The notes under the pieces are model-generated. The model did not search any database, was not told the DNA's origin, and saw nothing but the letters and a program-made list of their open reading frames with translations. A stretch of 64,000 nucleotides of DNA from Pseudorhodobacter sp. MZDSW-24AT (GTDB lineage: Bacteria > Pseudomonadota > Alphaproteobacteria > Rhodobacterales > Rhodobacteraceae). The position numbers and the translations under genes are program-made. Location of the stretch: assembly GCF_002794355.1 (NCBI RefSeq), contig NZ_PGOI01000007.1, positions 620,001 through 684,000 of the forward strand. The letters run 5' to 3'. This document shows, piece after piece, positions 17,806 to 26,292 of this stretch (positions are counted from its first letter, which is position 1; each line of letters begins with the position of its first letter).

Positions 17806-17982
17806 CTTGAATTCCGATCATTCCGGCCCGCAGGCACCAAGTTTCGAAGGCTGTTTAGCGAAACAGGGGCGATAATTCAAACCCAACTCTGCGTGACTCG
17901 TCAGGGTGACGACGGTTTGATTTGCGGGATTTGGCCGATCAGAGTAATGAGGCCGCCACAATTCAACCTCAGGAGACCTCGG

Positions 17983-18588
17983 ATGAGTGCCGAAGATCGG
18001 ATCAAAGTGAATCGCCGTGCCTTTCTGGGAACGGCTGCTGCAGGTCTGGCTGCTGGATTGTCGCCCGCGCTGGCCATGGATGGCTCGACCGAGTTCATCA
18101 GCTCGGTGCCGGTCGGCAGCGTGCGCAATAACGTGTCGAGCTTTAGGATGCTGCGGTGGCAGGATTATTTCGACAGCACCCGCAATGGTGCGATTCTTGT
18201 CGACCTGACGTCGCGCGCCCTGCATTACTGGTCCGAGGATCAGGCCACATATCGGCTTTATCCAACCTCTGTGCCTCTGTCAGAAGATCTGACGCGGCGG
18301 GGGAAGACCGAAGTGGTGCAGAAGGTGGTGGCACCCAGCTGGCGCCCGACACCCTCCATGAAGCAGCGCAACCCGGAATGGCCTGATGTCGTCGCAGGCG
18401 GGGCGCCGGATAACCCGCTTGGATCGCACGCGCTTTACCTGTCATGGACGTATTATCGGATCCACGGCACGCATGACACGCGCAAGATCGGCCGCCGCTC
18501 CTCAAACGGATGTGTCGGACTTTATAATGAACATATCGCGGAACTGTTTTCGATGACGAAAGTTGGAACACAGGTGTTGCTAATTTGA
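17983..18588 (+). CDS. L,D-transpeptidase with twin-arginine signal (YkuD family)
   Basis: 201 residues. The N-terminal region has a twin-arginine motif (NRRAFLGTAAAG) ending near ALA, so export by the Tat system is likely. The YkuD active site is YRIHGTHDTRKIG followed by SSNGCVGLYN with the catalytic Cys. The ATG at 17983 has AGGAG upstream. A frame open far upstream is not coding. It is a distinct subfamily from the lipoprotein enzyme 700 bp away. Confidence 0.9.
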   Translation: MSAEDRIKVNRRAFLGTAAAGLAAGLSPALAMDGSTEFISSVPVGSVRNNVSSFRMLRWQDYFDSTRNGAILVDLTSRALHYWSEDQATYRLYPTSVPLSEDLTRRGKTEVVQKVVAPSWRPTPSMKQRNPEWPDVVAGGAPDNPLGSHALYLSWTYYRIHGTHDTRKIGRRSSNGCVGLYNEHIAELFSMTKVGTQVLLI

Positions 18589-18735
18589 CGAAACGGCGTT
18601 GAAGCGAGGCCTGCTTTAACAAGCCAGATTGCAAATCTCTCGGCAAGCTGGTTATGAAGTCGATACGAGGTACAGTCTTGGGTGCATGCCGTCGCCTCTG
18701 CAACATACGGCGGTATGCGATAACTGGAGGTTACT

Positions 18736-18915
18736 ATGAAGAAACTTGCGCTCGCTGCCGCTCTGACGGTTGCTGCTTCCACCGCTAACGCTGGTGGCAT
18801 GATGGAACCGGTGATGGAGCCGACCGTTGTTGCTACCGAAACGTCGTCGTCGGCTGGCGGCATCGTTGTTCCGCTGCTGCTCCTGCTCATCATTGCAGCA
18901 GCTGCTTCGAACTGA
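18736..18915 (+). CDS. 59-residue exported peptide with C-terminal hydrophobic segment
   Basis: ATG 18736 with GGAGG seven bases upstream and TGA at 18913-18915. The peptide has a textbook signal peptide (MKKLALAAALTVAASTANA), a short middle with a repeated Met-Glu-Pro unit (MMEPVMEPTV), a Ser-rich patch, and a C-terminal Ile/Val/Leu/Ala-rich helix ending in SN. A strong bidirectional terminator follows 20 bp later, so it looks like a real monocistronic gene with its own transcript. I do not know a function. It could be a small membrane-anchored periplasmic protein. Confidence 0.75.
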   Translation: MKKLALAAALTVAASTANAGGMMEPVMEPTVVATETSSSAGGIVVPLLLLLIIAAAASN

Positions 18916-18934
18916 TTTTCGGATCATTTCTAGG

Positions 18935-18966
18935 AAAAGGCGGTGGGATTTCCACCGCCTTTTTCT
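18935..18966. terminator. Bidirectional intrinsic terminator
   Basis: A 12-bp stem AAAAGGCGGTGG/CCACCGCCTTTT with loop GATTT, followed by T residues. It has U-tracts in both directions, so it can end the 59-aa peptide gene on the plus strand and hemH on the minus strand. Confidence 0.85.
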
Positions 18967-19027
18967 TTGTCTGCACCATACACAACGGCGCCGAGATACG
19001 AGATTGCGCCAAGCAGGGGCCGCAGCG

Positions 19028-20128
19028 TTACCGCAGCCAGCCCGACAAATTCTCTGAGATTACAGCCAGCAATGCTTTGATGTGCGAATCATCGTCATTC
19101 AGGCAAGGAATGTAGGTGAAGGTCTCGCCGCCGGCATGCTCAAATGCCTCACGGATTTCCCCGTTGATTTCCTCAAGCGTCTCAATGCAATCGGCCGAAA
19201 ACGCAGGCGCCATCACAGCGATGTTTTTCTTGCCCTGTTTGGCCAGTTCGGCGACGTGTTCAACGGTGTAGGGGCGCAGCCATTCCTCAGGTCCGAACAC
19301 TGACTGGAAGGTCGTGTCAATCGTGCCCTTTTCCCAACCCAGACGCTCACGCAACAAACGCGAGGTTTTTGCGCATTGGCAATGGTAGGGGTCGCCCTCC
19401 ATGAGATAGCGCTTCGGCATCCCGTGATAGCTCGCCACCAAGACATCGGGCCGGGTTTCTAGCCCGGCATAGACCCGCTCCACCGATTGGGCGAGCGCAT
19501 CGATGTACAGCGGATGGTCAAAGTATTCCGGCACTGTGCGGACGGATGGTTGCCGCTTTTCCTTCATCAGCGCCCGGAAGAACTGATCATTGGCTGTGGC
19601 TGAAGTGGCGCCTGCGTAATGCGGATAAAGCGGGAAGAACAAAATCTTCTCGCATCCCGCTTCCACCATTGCGCGCACCTTCGACTCGGTGGAGGGATTG
19701 CCATAGCGCATGCAGAAATCAACCATTACGCCATCGCCATAATGTGCGGCGATCCCTTCGGCGATCTTGCGGGTCTGGTCTTTGGTGATGGTCATGAGCG
19801 GGCTTTCATTCCGGTCATGATTCCAGATCAGCTTGTAATTGGCCCCTGACGAAAACGGCCGCTTGGTCAGGATCACAAGTTGCAGCAGAGGTTGCCAGAG
19901 CCATGCTGAGTAATCGATCACCCGCTTATCCGACAGAAATTCATTCAGATATCGGCGCATTGACCAATAATCATAATTGTCGGGCGTGCCCAGATTGGCG
20001 ACAAGAACCCCGATCTTGGCTTTGCGCACCGGCGGATGGTCTGCCGGAGCATGTGCCAACCTGCCCTGACCGGGCGCAATGGCATGGGCCTGCGGGGCAT
20101 GGGTCAGTCCGTGCTTGGCATCGAGCAT
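19028..20128 (-). CDS. hemH: Ferrochelatase
   Basis: 366 residues. It inserts Fe2+ into protoporphyrin IX, the last step of heme synthesis. Family motifs visible are VLVANLGTPDN near the N-terminus, the conserved SYHGMPKRYLMEGDPYHCQC segment with the metal-site His, and PAFSADCIETLEEI with the conserved Glu. The first ~35 residues before KIGVLVANLG are longer than in many homologues. Its 3' end faces the bidirectional terminator, and heme supply fits the oxidase genes earlier in the window. Confidence 0.94.
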   Translation of the reverse strand: MLDAKHGLTHAPQAHAIAPGQGRLAHAPADHPPVRKAKIGVLVANLGTPDNYDYWSMRRYLNEFLSDKRVIDYSAWLWQPLLQLVILTKRPFSSGANYKLIWNHDRNESPLMTITKDQTRKIAEGIAAHYGDGVMVDFCMRYGNPSTESKVRAMVEAGCEKILFFPLYPHYAGATSATANDQFFRALMKEKRQPSVRTVPEYFDHPLYIDALAQSVERVYAGLETRPDVLVASYHGMPKRYLMEGDPYHCQCAKTSRLLRERLGWEKGTIDTTFQSVFGPEEWLRPYTVEHVAELAKQGKKNIAVMAPAFSADCIETLEEINGEIREAFEHAGGETFTYIPCLNDDDSHIKALLAVISENLSGWLR

Positions 20129-20185
20129 CGCGGTCGTCCTTGGTGATCTGAGGTTAAGCGGGAGATATAGGCTTATGCGCCGGGG

Positions 20186-21004
20186 TCAACCTTTGCGAAG
20201 GTCTGTCGGCAGCGGCATTTCGGCCGCATTCAGCGCATCGGCCAGCCTTTGAACGGCGGAACCCGGTTTCAGCGGTTTTGGTTGGCTGTCGGCCGGTGCC
20301 CAGCCTGTGAGGCAGATAATCTCAAATGTGGCAGGGATCCGTCCCTCAGCATCCGCATATTGCATCTGATACAACTCGACGGCGCGCAGCAGGACAGCGC
20401 GCCGCGTCGGGTGGCGCAGGCGCGCATCAAGCGCATTGTTTTCGCCCATTTGGCGCAGGTCACGCATCAGATGCAGGGCATCGCGGTAGCGGACGGTCTT
20501 TGTAAAGCTGTCTGCCACCGGCAGCGCAAAGCCAGCACGCTGCAGCAGCCCGCCCAGATCACGAATCTCTCCCATCGGCAACACACGCGGCGACAGCCCG
20601 CCTGTCACCTCGGCCTCTGCTTCGGCAAGGCAGGCGCGCAATTCGTGCAGTGTTTGTCCGCCGAACAGCAGACCAAGGAACAGACCGTCAGGTCTTAACG
20701 CGTGGCGACACTGCACCAATTGCCCCACAGGGTCATTCGCCCAATGCAGGCTCAAGGCGTGCACCACCAGATCATGTGCAGCCGGGGTGAGCGTCAGCAC
20801 ATCATCATCAGCCACCGGCGAACCAATCTCACGCCAAATGTCCGGTAACCCGGTCACGACGGCCGGTGCCGTAAACGTTCTGTTAACCTCGAGCAGTCTT
20901 TCCTGAACCTCGGCCCGGGCTTCCTCGTGCAAAAAAAACTCGGTGGCCTTGGCACGGTTGCGTGTGAGGGCGATGCGATCGGTCAAGATGGGTGGTGTTT
21001 GCAT
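20186..21004 (-). CDS. SAM-dependent methyltransferase, BioC/NDUFAF5-like
   Basis: 272 residues resembling the alphaproteobacterial relatives of NDUFAF5 and BioC: an N-terminal NRAKATEFFLHEEARAEV segment, a mid-region SLHWANDPVGQL and DGLFLGLLFGG, and a C-terminal ICLTGW segment. The usual glycine-rich SAM loop is hard to recognise, as in the mitochondrial relatives. NDUFAF5 acts on complex I assembly; the bacterial substrate is unknown. The ATG at 21004 is 18 bp from the start of divergent comF, so the two share a very short control region. Confidence 0.72.
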   Translation of the reverse strand: MQTPPILTDRIALTRNRAKATEFFLHEEARAEVQERLLEVNRTFTAPAVVTGLPDIWREIGSPVADDDVLTLTPAAHDLVVHALSLHWANDPVGQLVQCRHALRPDGLFLGLLFGGQTLHELRACLAEAEAEVTGGLSPRVLPMGEIRDLGGLLQRAGFALPVADSFTKTVRYRDALHLMRDLRQMGENNALDARLRHPTRRAVLLRAVELYQMQYADAEGRIPATFEIICLTGWAPADSQPKPLKPGSAVQRLADALNAAEMPLPTDLRKG

Positions 21005-21022
21005 GGCGCGGAAGATGGGGGG

Positions 21023-21754
21023 ATGAGGAAGAGAATGCAAGCTGCACTCCTGCACATGGTCTATCCGCCGCAATGCGTTGTCTGTGGCGCGATGGTGTCC
21101 AGCGATTTTGGTCTGTGTGGAGAGTGCTGGCGTGAAACACCTTTCATCACTGGCTTGGTTTGCGACACATGTGGCTTACCTCTTCAGGGGCAAGATCCCG
21201 GTCATCCTGTGTTCTGCGATGATTGCCTTTCCATTGCACGCCCTTGGTCGAAGGGGCGTGCGGCGATGCTGTATCGGGACCGCGCGCGCGACGTGGTTTT
21301 GCAACTCAAACACGCGGATCGGCTTGATCTGTCGCGCCCTGCTGGGATGTGGTTGTTGCGCAGCGCTGCACCACTGCTGGCACCCGATATGCTGCTTGCC
21401 CCGGTGCCGCTCCACTGGCTGCGCCTGCTGCGGCGGCGCTATAATCAGTCTGCGGTTCTGGCTGATGCGCTGGCGAAGCTGTCTGGCTTGCCGCATTGCC
21501 CGGACCTGCTTCAAAGATCGCGCAACACTCAAAGCCAAGAAGGCCGAAACCGTGACGGACGCTTTGCCAATGTTGCCGACAGCATTCGGGTGCACCCGCG
21601 CCGCAAAAGCAAAGCCGAAGGCAAGCATGTGTTGCTGGTCGATGACGTGATGACATCGGGCGCAACCCTTGCGGCGGCGGCAGAGGCTTGCCTTGCAGCC
21701 GGCGCGGCCAAGATCTCGGTGGTGGTGCTGTGCCGCGTTGCGAAGGAGGGGTAA
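21023..21754 (+). CDS. ComF family phosphoribosyltransferase-like protein
   Basis: 243 residues. The N-terminal zinc-finger-like cysteines (CVVCG, CGECW, CDTCGLP, CDDC) and a C-terminal PRPP-binding motif (VLLVDDVMTSGATL) are the ComF hallmarks. In competent bacteria ComF helps DNA uptake or processing; in alphaproteobacteria the role is not settled, though gene-transfer-agent recipients use such genes. The start could also be the ATG four codons later. It is followed by grxC after 42 bp. Confidence 0.88.
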   Translation: MRKRMQAALLHMVYPPQCVVCGAMVSSDFGLCGECWRETPFITGLVCDTCGLPLQGQDPGHPVFCDDCLSIARPWSKGRAAMLYRDRARDVVLQLKHADRLDLSRPAGMWLLRSAAPLLAPDMLLAPVPLHWLRLLRRRYNQSAVLADALAKLSGLPHCPDLLQRSRNTQSQEGRNRDGRFANVADSIRVHPRRKSKAEGKHVLLVDDVMTSGATLAAAAEACLAAGAAKISVVVLCRVAKEG

Positions 21755-21796
21755 ATCCGTATAGTCCGCGCAACAGTTGTTCGCGCAGGAACCGCC

Positions 21797-22054
21797 ATGA
21801 AGCCCGTTGAAATCTACACGACGCCTTATTGCCCGTACTGTCTCGCCGCCAAGCGCTTGCTGGGCCGAAAGGGCGTAACCTACACCGAGATCGATGTCAG
21901 CCAAGATATGGACTTGCGCATCATCATGACCAAGCGCGCCGGGGGCTCACGCACGGTGCCGCAGATTTTCATCGGCGGTAAGCATGTCGGTGGGTCAGAT
22001 GATCTGCATGCGCTGGAAGACGAAGGGGCCTTGGATGCCCTGTTGACCGCGTGA
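21797..22054 (+). CDS. grxC: Glutaredoxin 3
   Basis: 85 residues, the whole family length. The active site is CPYC (residues 12-15), and the glutathione-binding TVPQIFIGGKHVGG is present. It reduces protein and small-molecule disulfides with glutathione. Its stop overlaps the ATG of a 32-residue frame that leads into marR. Confidence 0.93.
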   Translation: MKPVEIYTTPYCPYCLAAKRLLGRKGVTYTEIDVSQDMDLRIIMTKRAGGSRTVPQIFIGGKHVGGSDDLHALEDEGALDALLTA

Positions 22055-22152
22055 TGCGGCTCTGGGCGGTGCTTTGGTTGGTCCGAAATGTAGCGGTGGC
22101 CAAGCTGCCGATGCTTAATGTGCCGCAGGGTTTTGTTCAGGCCGGATCATGA
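22054..22152 (+). CDS. Possible 32-residue coupled small ORF
   Basis: The ATG shares a base with the grxC stop (TGATG), and the TGA overlaps the marR start (ATGA), so it fills the gap exactly in a coupled arrangement. The peptide begins MRLWAVLWLVRN and has a hydrophobic N-terminal half. No family is recognised. The neat fit may be chance, but it is the type of small coupled gene that length cut-offs miss. Confidence 0.3.
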   Translation: MRLWAVLWLVRNVAVAKLPMLNVPQGFVQAGS

Positions 22153-22598
22153 GCGATAAGGAACGGTTAGAAGAGATCGCCGTAGCGCTGTTTGGCGAAC
22201 TGTTCATGGCCGATCAGCTTGCCCGCAACCGGATTTCCAAGGTTCTTCCCAAAGGGATGGAGCTTTCGCATTTCAGCGTGCTGAACCATTTGGCGCGATT
22301 GAATGATGAACGCACACCGGCGCAACTCGCGCGGTCGTTTCACGTGACCCGTGGTGCCATGACCAATACGTTGGCAAAGCTCGAATGGGCCGGACATGTG
22401 CATATACGACCGGACTGGGATGATGCACGGCGCAAACTGGTGGCCATCAGCCCCTCGGGGCGCGCTGCGCGCGATGCCGCCGTGCAGTCGGTGGCTCCGC
22501 TGATTGCCGAAGTGGTGCAGGCCGTAGGAATTGACCGGGTCAGAACTTTGGTGCCCGTTTTGCGTGAAATGCGAAAGCGCTTGGAAGGTGATGGATAA
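22149..22598 (+). CDS. MarR-family transcriptional regulator
   Basis: 149 residues with a winged helix-turn-helix: LSHFSVLNHLARL, then TPAQLARSFHVTRGAMTNTLAKLE as recognition helix, and the wing region HIRPDWDDARRKLVAIS. MarR proteins are dimeric repressors, often of efflux or stress genes and often responding to small phenolics or oxidants. The target here is not evident; the next gene (a sugar transferase) begins 42 bp downstream. Confidence 0.88.
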   Translation: MSDKERLEEIAVALFGELFMADQLARNRISKVLPKGMELSHFSVLNHLARLNDERTPAQLARSFHVTRGAMTNTLAKLEWAGHVHIRPDWDDARRKLVAISPSGRAARDAAVQSVAPLIAEVVQAVGIDRVRTLVPVLREMRKRLEGDG

Positions 22599-22640
22599 AG
22601 CAAGGGCAAATATTCACCGCTGTTTGCCCGGAGCACGGCC

Positions 22641-23252
22641 TTGACGCCGGCCAAGCGTTTTCTTGATGTTCTCCTCGCCCTGCTTGTGGCCGCCATTGTT
22701 TTCTTGCCTTTTTGCATGCTGCTGATTTGGCTTATCTTGCGTGAAGGCTGGCCCCTCTTTTACGTTTCCGAACGGATGCATGCGCCGGGAAAGCCCTTTC
22801 TCCTGTGGAAACTGAGAACCATGCGCGTGGCCAATGTCGATTCGGGCGTTTCGGGGGGCGACAAGGCGAGTCGCATCACCCCGATGGGGCGCTGGCTGCG
22901 CAAATACAGGGCCGATGAGATTCCACAGCTTTGGAATGTGCTGAAGGGTGACATGAGCTTTGTGGGCCCGCGTCCCCCCTTGCGCGCCTATGTGGAGCGT
23001 TTCCCCGATCTTTATGCACGTGTGCTGCAATCGCGTCCGGGCGTGACAGGCTTTGCCACTTTGCATTTCCGCGCTCGGGAAGAGCAGTTGCTGAAGGCCT
23101 GCACGACAGCGGAGGAGACAGACCACGTCTATGTCCGGCACTGCATCCGGCAAAAGGCGCGGTTGGATCTTGTTTATGCACGCCGCCGCACCCTGTGCTC
23201 TGATGTCGTCCTGATCGTGCAAACGCTGCGTGGTCTGTTCCGCAAACCCTAA
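22641..23252 (+). CDS. Undecaprenyl-phosphate sugar transferase (bacterial sugar transferase family)
   Basis: 203 residues of the short, PglC-like phosphoglycosyltransferase type with one N-terminal membrane segment. Motifs are PFLLWKLRTMRV, RKYRADEIPQLWNVLKGDMS (with the catalytic Asp-Glu) and GPRPPL, then RPGVTGFA. It would put the first sugar phosphate onto the lipid carrier for a surface glycan. TTG start at 22641. With the dehydratase 100 bp downstream it forms a small glycan-initiation pair. Confidence 0.88.
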   Translation: MTPAKRFLDVLLALLVAAIVFLPFCMLLIWLILREGWPLFYVSERMHAPGKPFLLWKLRTMRVANVDSGVSGGDKASRITPMGRWLRKYRADEIPQLWNVLKGDMSFVGPRPPLRAYVERFPDLYARVLQSRPGVTGFATLHFRAREEQLLKACTTAEETDHVYVRHCIRQKARLDLVYARRRTLCSDVVLIVQTLRGLFRKP

Positions 23253-23355
23253 AGCGCACCAGCCCGCATTGATGATTCGTTAAGGTTTATGCTGCAACCC
23301 TGAGTTTGGCAGGTGTTCAGGCATTCTCCTTTGAATCTTCTGACGAATTTCAGGG

Positions 23356-25299
23356 TTGTTGGATTTGGCCAATTTAGCCTCAGGTTATCTTCTCTGGTTC
23401 GTCGGGCGGCTGTCCCGCTTTCATAAGCAGGCCATCCTTCTGTTTCTGGATGTCGTCTTGGCGCCCGCAGCGCTGCTGGCAAGTCTTCACTTCCTTTTGC
23501 CTCCGATGATGGCGCTGGAAATGGTCGTGCAGGGTGCTTACGGCTTTTTGGCCGTCACATGCTTCGCGGCGGTCGGCTCTCCGCTGCTGGGGATTCCGAA
23601 GATAAAGCTCAAGGCGTATGAGGCAGTCGGCGCAATCAGGACCGCGCTTCTGGCGCTTTTCGCAGGACTGGGGCTTTGGCTTGCAAGCCTGTGGGTCGGC
23701 TTTGCCTTGCCAGCGGCTGTCATGCCTTTGTTCTTGTTGATCTACATTCTGCTGATGGTGATTGCACGTTTCGCACTTCTCAGCCTGCTTTTATCCGTTC
23801 TGCGCCAAGGTCAGGTGCGTCGCAACGTGGTCATTTACGGGGCGGGGAATACCGGCACGATGCTTGCCTCGGCTCTGCGCGCGCACGAAAGCATTCATGT
23901 GGTTGCCTTTGTGGATGACAGCAAATCTGTACAAGGCATGACGCTGATGGGTTTAAAGGTCTACCCTGCCAACCATCTGGAAAAGATCGTGGCGCGCCAT
24001 GATGTTGAGCGGGTCCTTCTGGCCATGCCATCTGCCTCGGCGGCGCGACAAGCGTCGATTGCGCGCGATCTTGTGTCACGCGGTCTTGATGTGCACGCCT
24101 TGCCGTCGATTGCACAGCTCGTTGGCGCTGAAGTGATTGTCGATACGCTGGCGCCCTTTTCTCCAAGCGCTTTTCTGGGGCGGGACCCTGTGAATGATCT
24201 TCGTCCCGAGGCCAGCGATGCCTATGGCGGAAAGACAATTCTGGTTACCGGGGCGGGTGGCTCTGTGGGGGCGGAACTCTGTCGTCAGCTGATTCGCTAT
24301 CGACCTGCCTGCATCGTGCTTTTTGAGGTCAGCGAGATCGCACTTTACACGATCAGGCATGAAATGGCGCCACAGACCGAAGCTCTGGGCATTTGCCTTG
24401 TTCCGCTGCTTGGAACCGTGACGGAGTCGCGGCAAGTTCGGGCTGCTCTGGCCAAGTACAAGGTCGACGTGATTTTACATGCGGCTGCCTATAAGCATGT
24501 CCCTTTGGTTGAAGACAATCCGATTGCCGGCTTGAACAACAATGTGTTGGGCACCCGCACGTTGGCCGAGGCTGCGGTGGAGCAAGGCGTAAAACGTTTC
24601 ATCCTCATCTCGACGGACAAGGCTGTGCGCCCCACGAATGTGATGGGCGCGTCAAAACGCATGGCCGAATTCGTCGTGCAAGATATGGCGCGCCGCGCCA
24701 CCACAACCGACTTCTCGATTGTCAGGTTCGGAAATGTGCTTGGAAGTTCTGGCTCGGTCGTGCCCCTCTTCCGCGAACAGATCAGAATGGGCGGGCCCGT
24801 CACTCTTACTCATGAAGATGTGACGCGCTATTTCATGACGATTTCCGAAGCAGCCGCGCTTGTGCTGATCGCAGGCGGCCTGTCGCTGTCGCGCGGTCCC
24901 CATGAAGGTGATCTTTTTGTGCTGGATATGGGTCAGCCGATCCGCATCCGTGATCTGGCCGAACGCATGATCCTGGCGGCGGGATATACTGTCAAATCAG
25001 CCGAAAACCCTTGTGGTCAGATCGAAGTCGTGCTCATCGGCCTGCGACCGGGTGAAAAATTGCACGAAGAATTGTTGATCCAGCCCGGCATGCTCACCAC
25101 CCCTCACGAAAAGATCCTCCGGGTGCAGGAACGGGGGCTGACAAATATGGAAATGACGATGGCCCTGCGCGACCTGCGGGCCGCCGTTGCCATCGGAGAC
25201 GCGGCTGCTGCCTGCCACACGCTGGAAACCTATGTCGAAGGCTATGAAAGCAAATTCCAGCGCTATCCGGACACCCGTCGCAAAAGGATCAGATCCTGA
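23356..25299 (+). CDS. Membrane-bound nucleotide-sugar 4,6-dehydratase (CapD/PglF/WbpM-like)
   Basis: 647 residues. Four N-terminal membrane helices (about 18-145), a first Rossmann fold (VVIYGAGNTGTM), then the catalytic short-chain fold with LVTGAGGSVGAEL, the HAAAYKHVPL loop, ISTDKAVRPTNVMGASK in place of the classical YxxxK, and RFGNVLGSSGSVV. Family members convert UDP-GlcNAc to a 4-keto-6-deoxy sugar, the route to bacillosamine- or quinovosamine-type sugars. TTG start at 23356. It probably supplies the sugar for the adjacent transferase. Confidence 0.9.
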   Translation: MLDLANLASGYLLWFVGRLSRFHKQAILLFLDVVLAPAALLASLHFLLPPMMALEMVVQGAYGFLAVTCFAAVGSPLLGIPKIKLKAYEAVGAIRTALLALFAGLGLWLASLWVGFALPAAVMPLFLLIYILLMVIARFALLSLLLSVLRQGQVRRNVVIYGAGNTGTMLASALRAHESIHVVAFVDDSKSVQGMTLMGLKVYPANHLEKIVARHDVERVLLAMPSASAARQASIARDLVSRGLDVHALPSIAQLVGAEVIVDTLAPFSPSAFLGRDPVNDLRPEASDAYGGKTILVTGAGGSVGAELCRQLIRYRPACIVLFEVSEIALYTIRHEMAPQTEALGICLVPLLGTVTESRQVRAALAKYKVDVILHAAAYKHVPLVEDNPIAGLNNNVLGTRTLAEAAVEQGVKRFILISTDKAVRPTNVMGASKRMAEFVVQDMARRATTTDFSIVRFGNVLGSSGSVVPLFREQIRMGGPVTLTHEDVTRYFMTISEAAALVLIAGGLSLSRGPHEGDLFVLDMGQPIRIRDLAERMILAAGYTVKSAENPCGQIEVVLIGLRPGEKLHEELLIQPGMLTTPHEKILRVQERGLTNMEMTMALRDLRAAVAIGDAAAACHTLETYVEGYESKFQRYPDTRRKRIRS

Positions 25300-25670
25300 C
25301 GCCGTCGCGATCTGCCCTGCTCAGAAGCACACAAGATCATACCCACTAAAGGCGCTCGTGCCGCAGGGCGTTTTGAAAACCGCCGGAGGCCGATGTCTCT
25401 TCAGAGGCGGGGTGCGCGGTGGGGCCCGCAAGGCGATGCCGTTTTGTCGATCTGATGTGGCAAGCTGAGGCGTCACCCTTCGCCTCTTGCCTCCCTCTGA
25501 CGCACGCGTCAAACCGTGCTGCTGTGGCCCGGCGTGGCGGTGACCCATTGGCCCTTGCAAAATTCTCCATCTGCGGTTAGATCACCTACAACAGCGGGTT
25601 CGGGGTCCACACCCGGATCTACCGAAGGAAGTTTGCGGGCCGCTAGGCCCGTTTTTCGTTTTTGGAACCC
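25300..25670 (+). other. 371-bp leader region before rimP
   Basis: No protein or tRNA gene is supported here, although metY-type tRNAs precede rimP in some bacteria. It contains a candidate sigma70-like promoter (TTGCAA at 25555-25560, 17 bp, TAGATC at 25578-25583) and a terminator-like hairpin just before rimP. It is probably the regulated leader of the rimP-nusA-infB operon. Confidence 0.4.
25636..25656 (+). terminator. Terminator-like hairpin (attenuator) before rimP
   Basis: The stem CGGGCC/GGCCCG with loop GCTA is followed at once by TTTTTCGTTTTT, the form of an intrinsic terminator. It ends 14 bp before the rimP ATG and lies between the presumed promoter and the operon, so transcription must read through it. 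NusA-dependent attenuation is an inference. Confidence 0.6.
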
Positions 25671-26276
25671 ATGACAGATCTTATCGCAAAAACTGCCATC
25701 GACCGTCGGCTTGCGGACCTGATCGGCCCCGTCATTGAAGGGCTGGGGTTCGAACTCGTCCGCGTGCGCCTGATGGGGGGCAAGACCCGCATTCTGCAGA
25801 TCATGGCCGATCGGCCGGAAGGCGGAATCGTTGTTGATGAATGCGCTGCCATTTCGACAGCGGTCTCCGCAGTGCTTGATGTCGAAGATCCCGTTGAAGA
25901 CAATTACATTCTGGAAGTGTCGTCTCCCGGCATCGACCGCCCGCTGACGCGCCTCAAGGATTTTGAGATGTGGAAAGGCTGGGAGGCCCGCATCGAGACG
26001 ACAGAACTGATCGATGGCCGTCGGCGCTTCAAGGGGGAGTTGGCGGGCGTCGAGGATGAAGAAATCCTGATCCTGATCGATGAGGCAGGCGAAGAGGTGA
26101 CCATCGGCCTGCGCTTTGAATGGCTCTCCGACGCGAAGTTGATCCTGACCGATGACCTGATCGCGGAAATGCTGCGCCAGAAGAAGGCCAGCGGCAATTT
26201 CGACGATTCGGAATTCGATGACATTGAGCAATCCGAAGGCGAGGAAGAAGATCCCGCCGAAGAAACCAGACATTAA
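25671..26276 (+). CDS. rimP: Ribosome maturation factor RimP
   Basis: 201 residues; assists 30S subunit maturation. Recognisable segments are [33 protein letters not shown] and [18 protein letters not shown]. The C-terminal ~30 residues are an acidic tail ([17 protein letters not shown]) beyond the usual family length. First gene of the rimP-nusA-ylxR-infB operon; 16 bp to nusA. ATG 25671 is preferred to the TTG three codons upstream, which lies closer to the hairpin. Confidence 0.93.
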   Translation: MTDLIAKTAIDRRLADLIGPVIEGLGFELVRVRLMGGKTRILQIMADRPEGGIVVDECAAISTAVSAVLDVEDPVEDNYILEVSSPGIDRPLTRLKDFEMWKGWEARIETTELIDGRRRFKGELAGVEDEEILILIDEAGEEVTIGLRFEWLSDAKLILTDDLIAEMLRQKKASGNFDDSEFDDIEQSEGEEEDPAEETRH

Positions 26277-26292
26277 GACCGGGAGTTGACCG

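Noticed and set aside
25500-25640. tRNA (metY-like) in the rimP leader
   Set aside because: GGTTCGGGGTCC hinted at a T-arm, but I could not build an acceptor stem, anticodon stem or CCA end around it.
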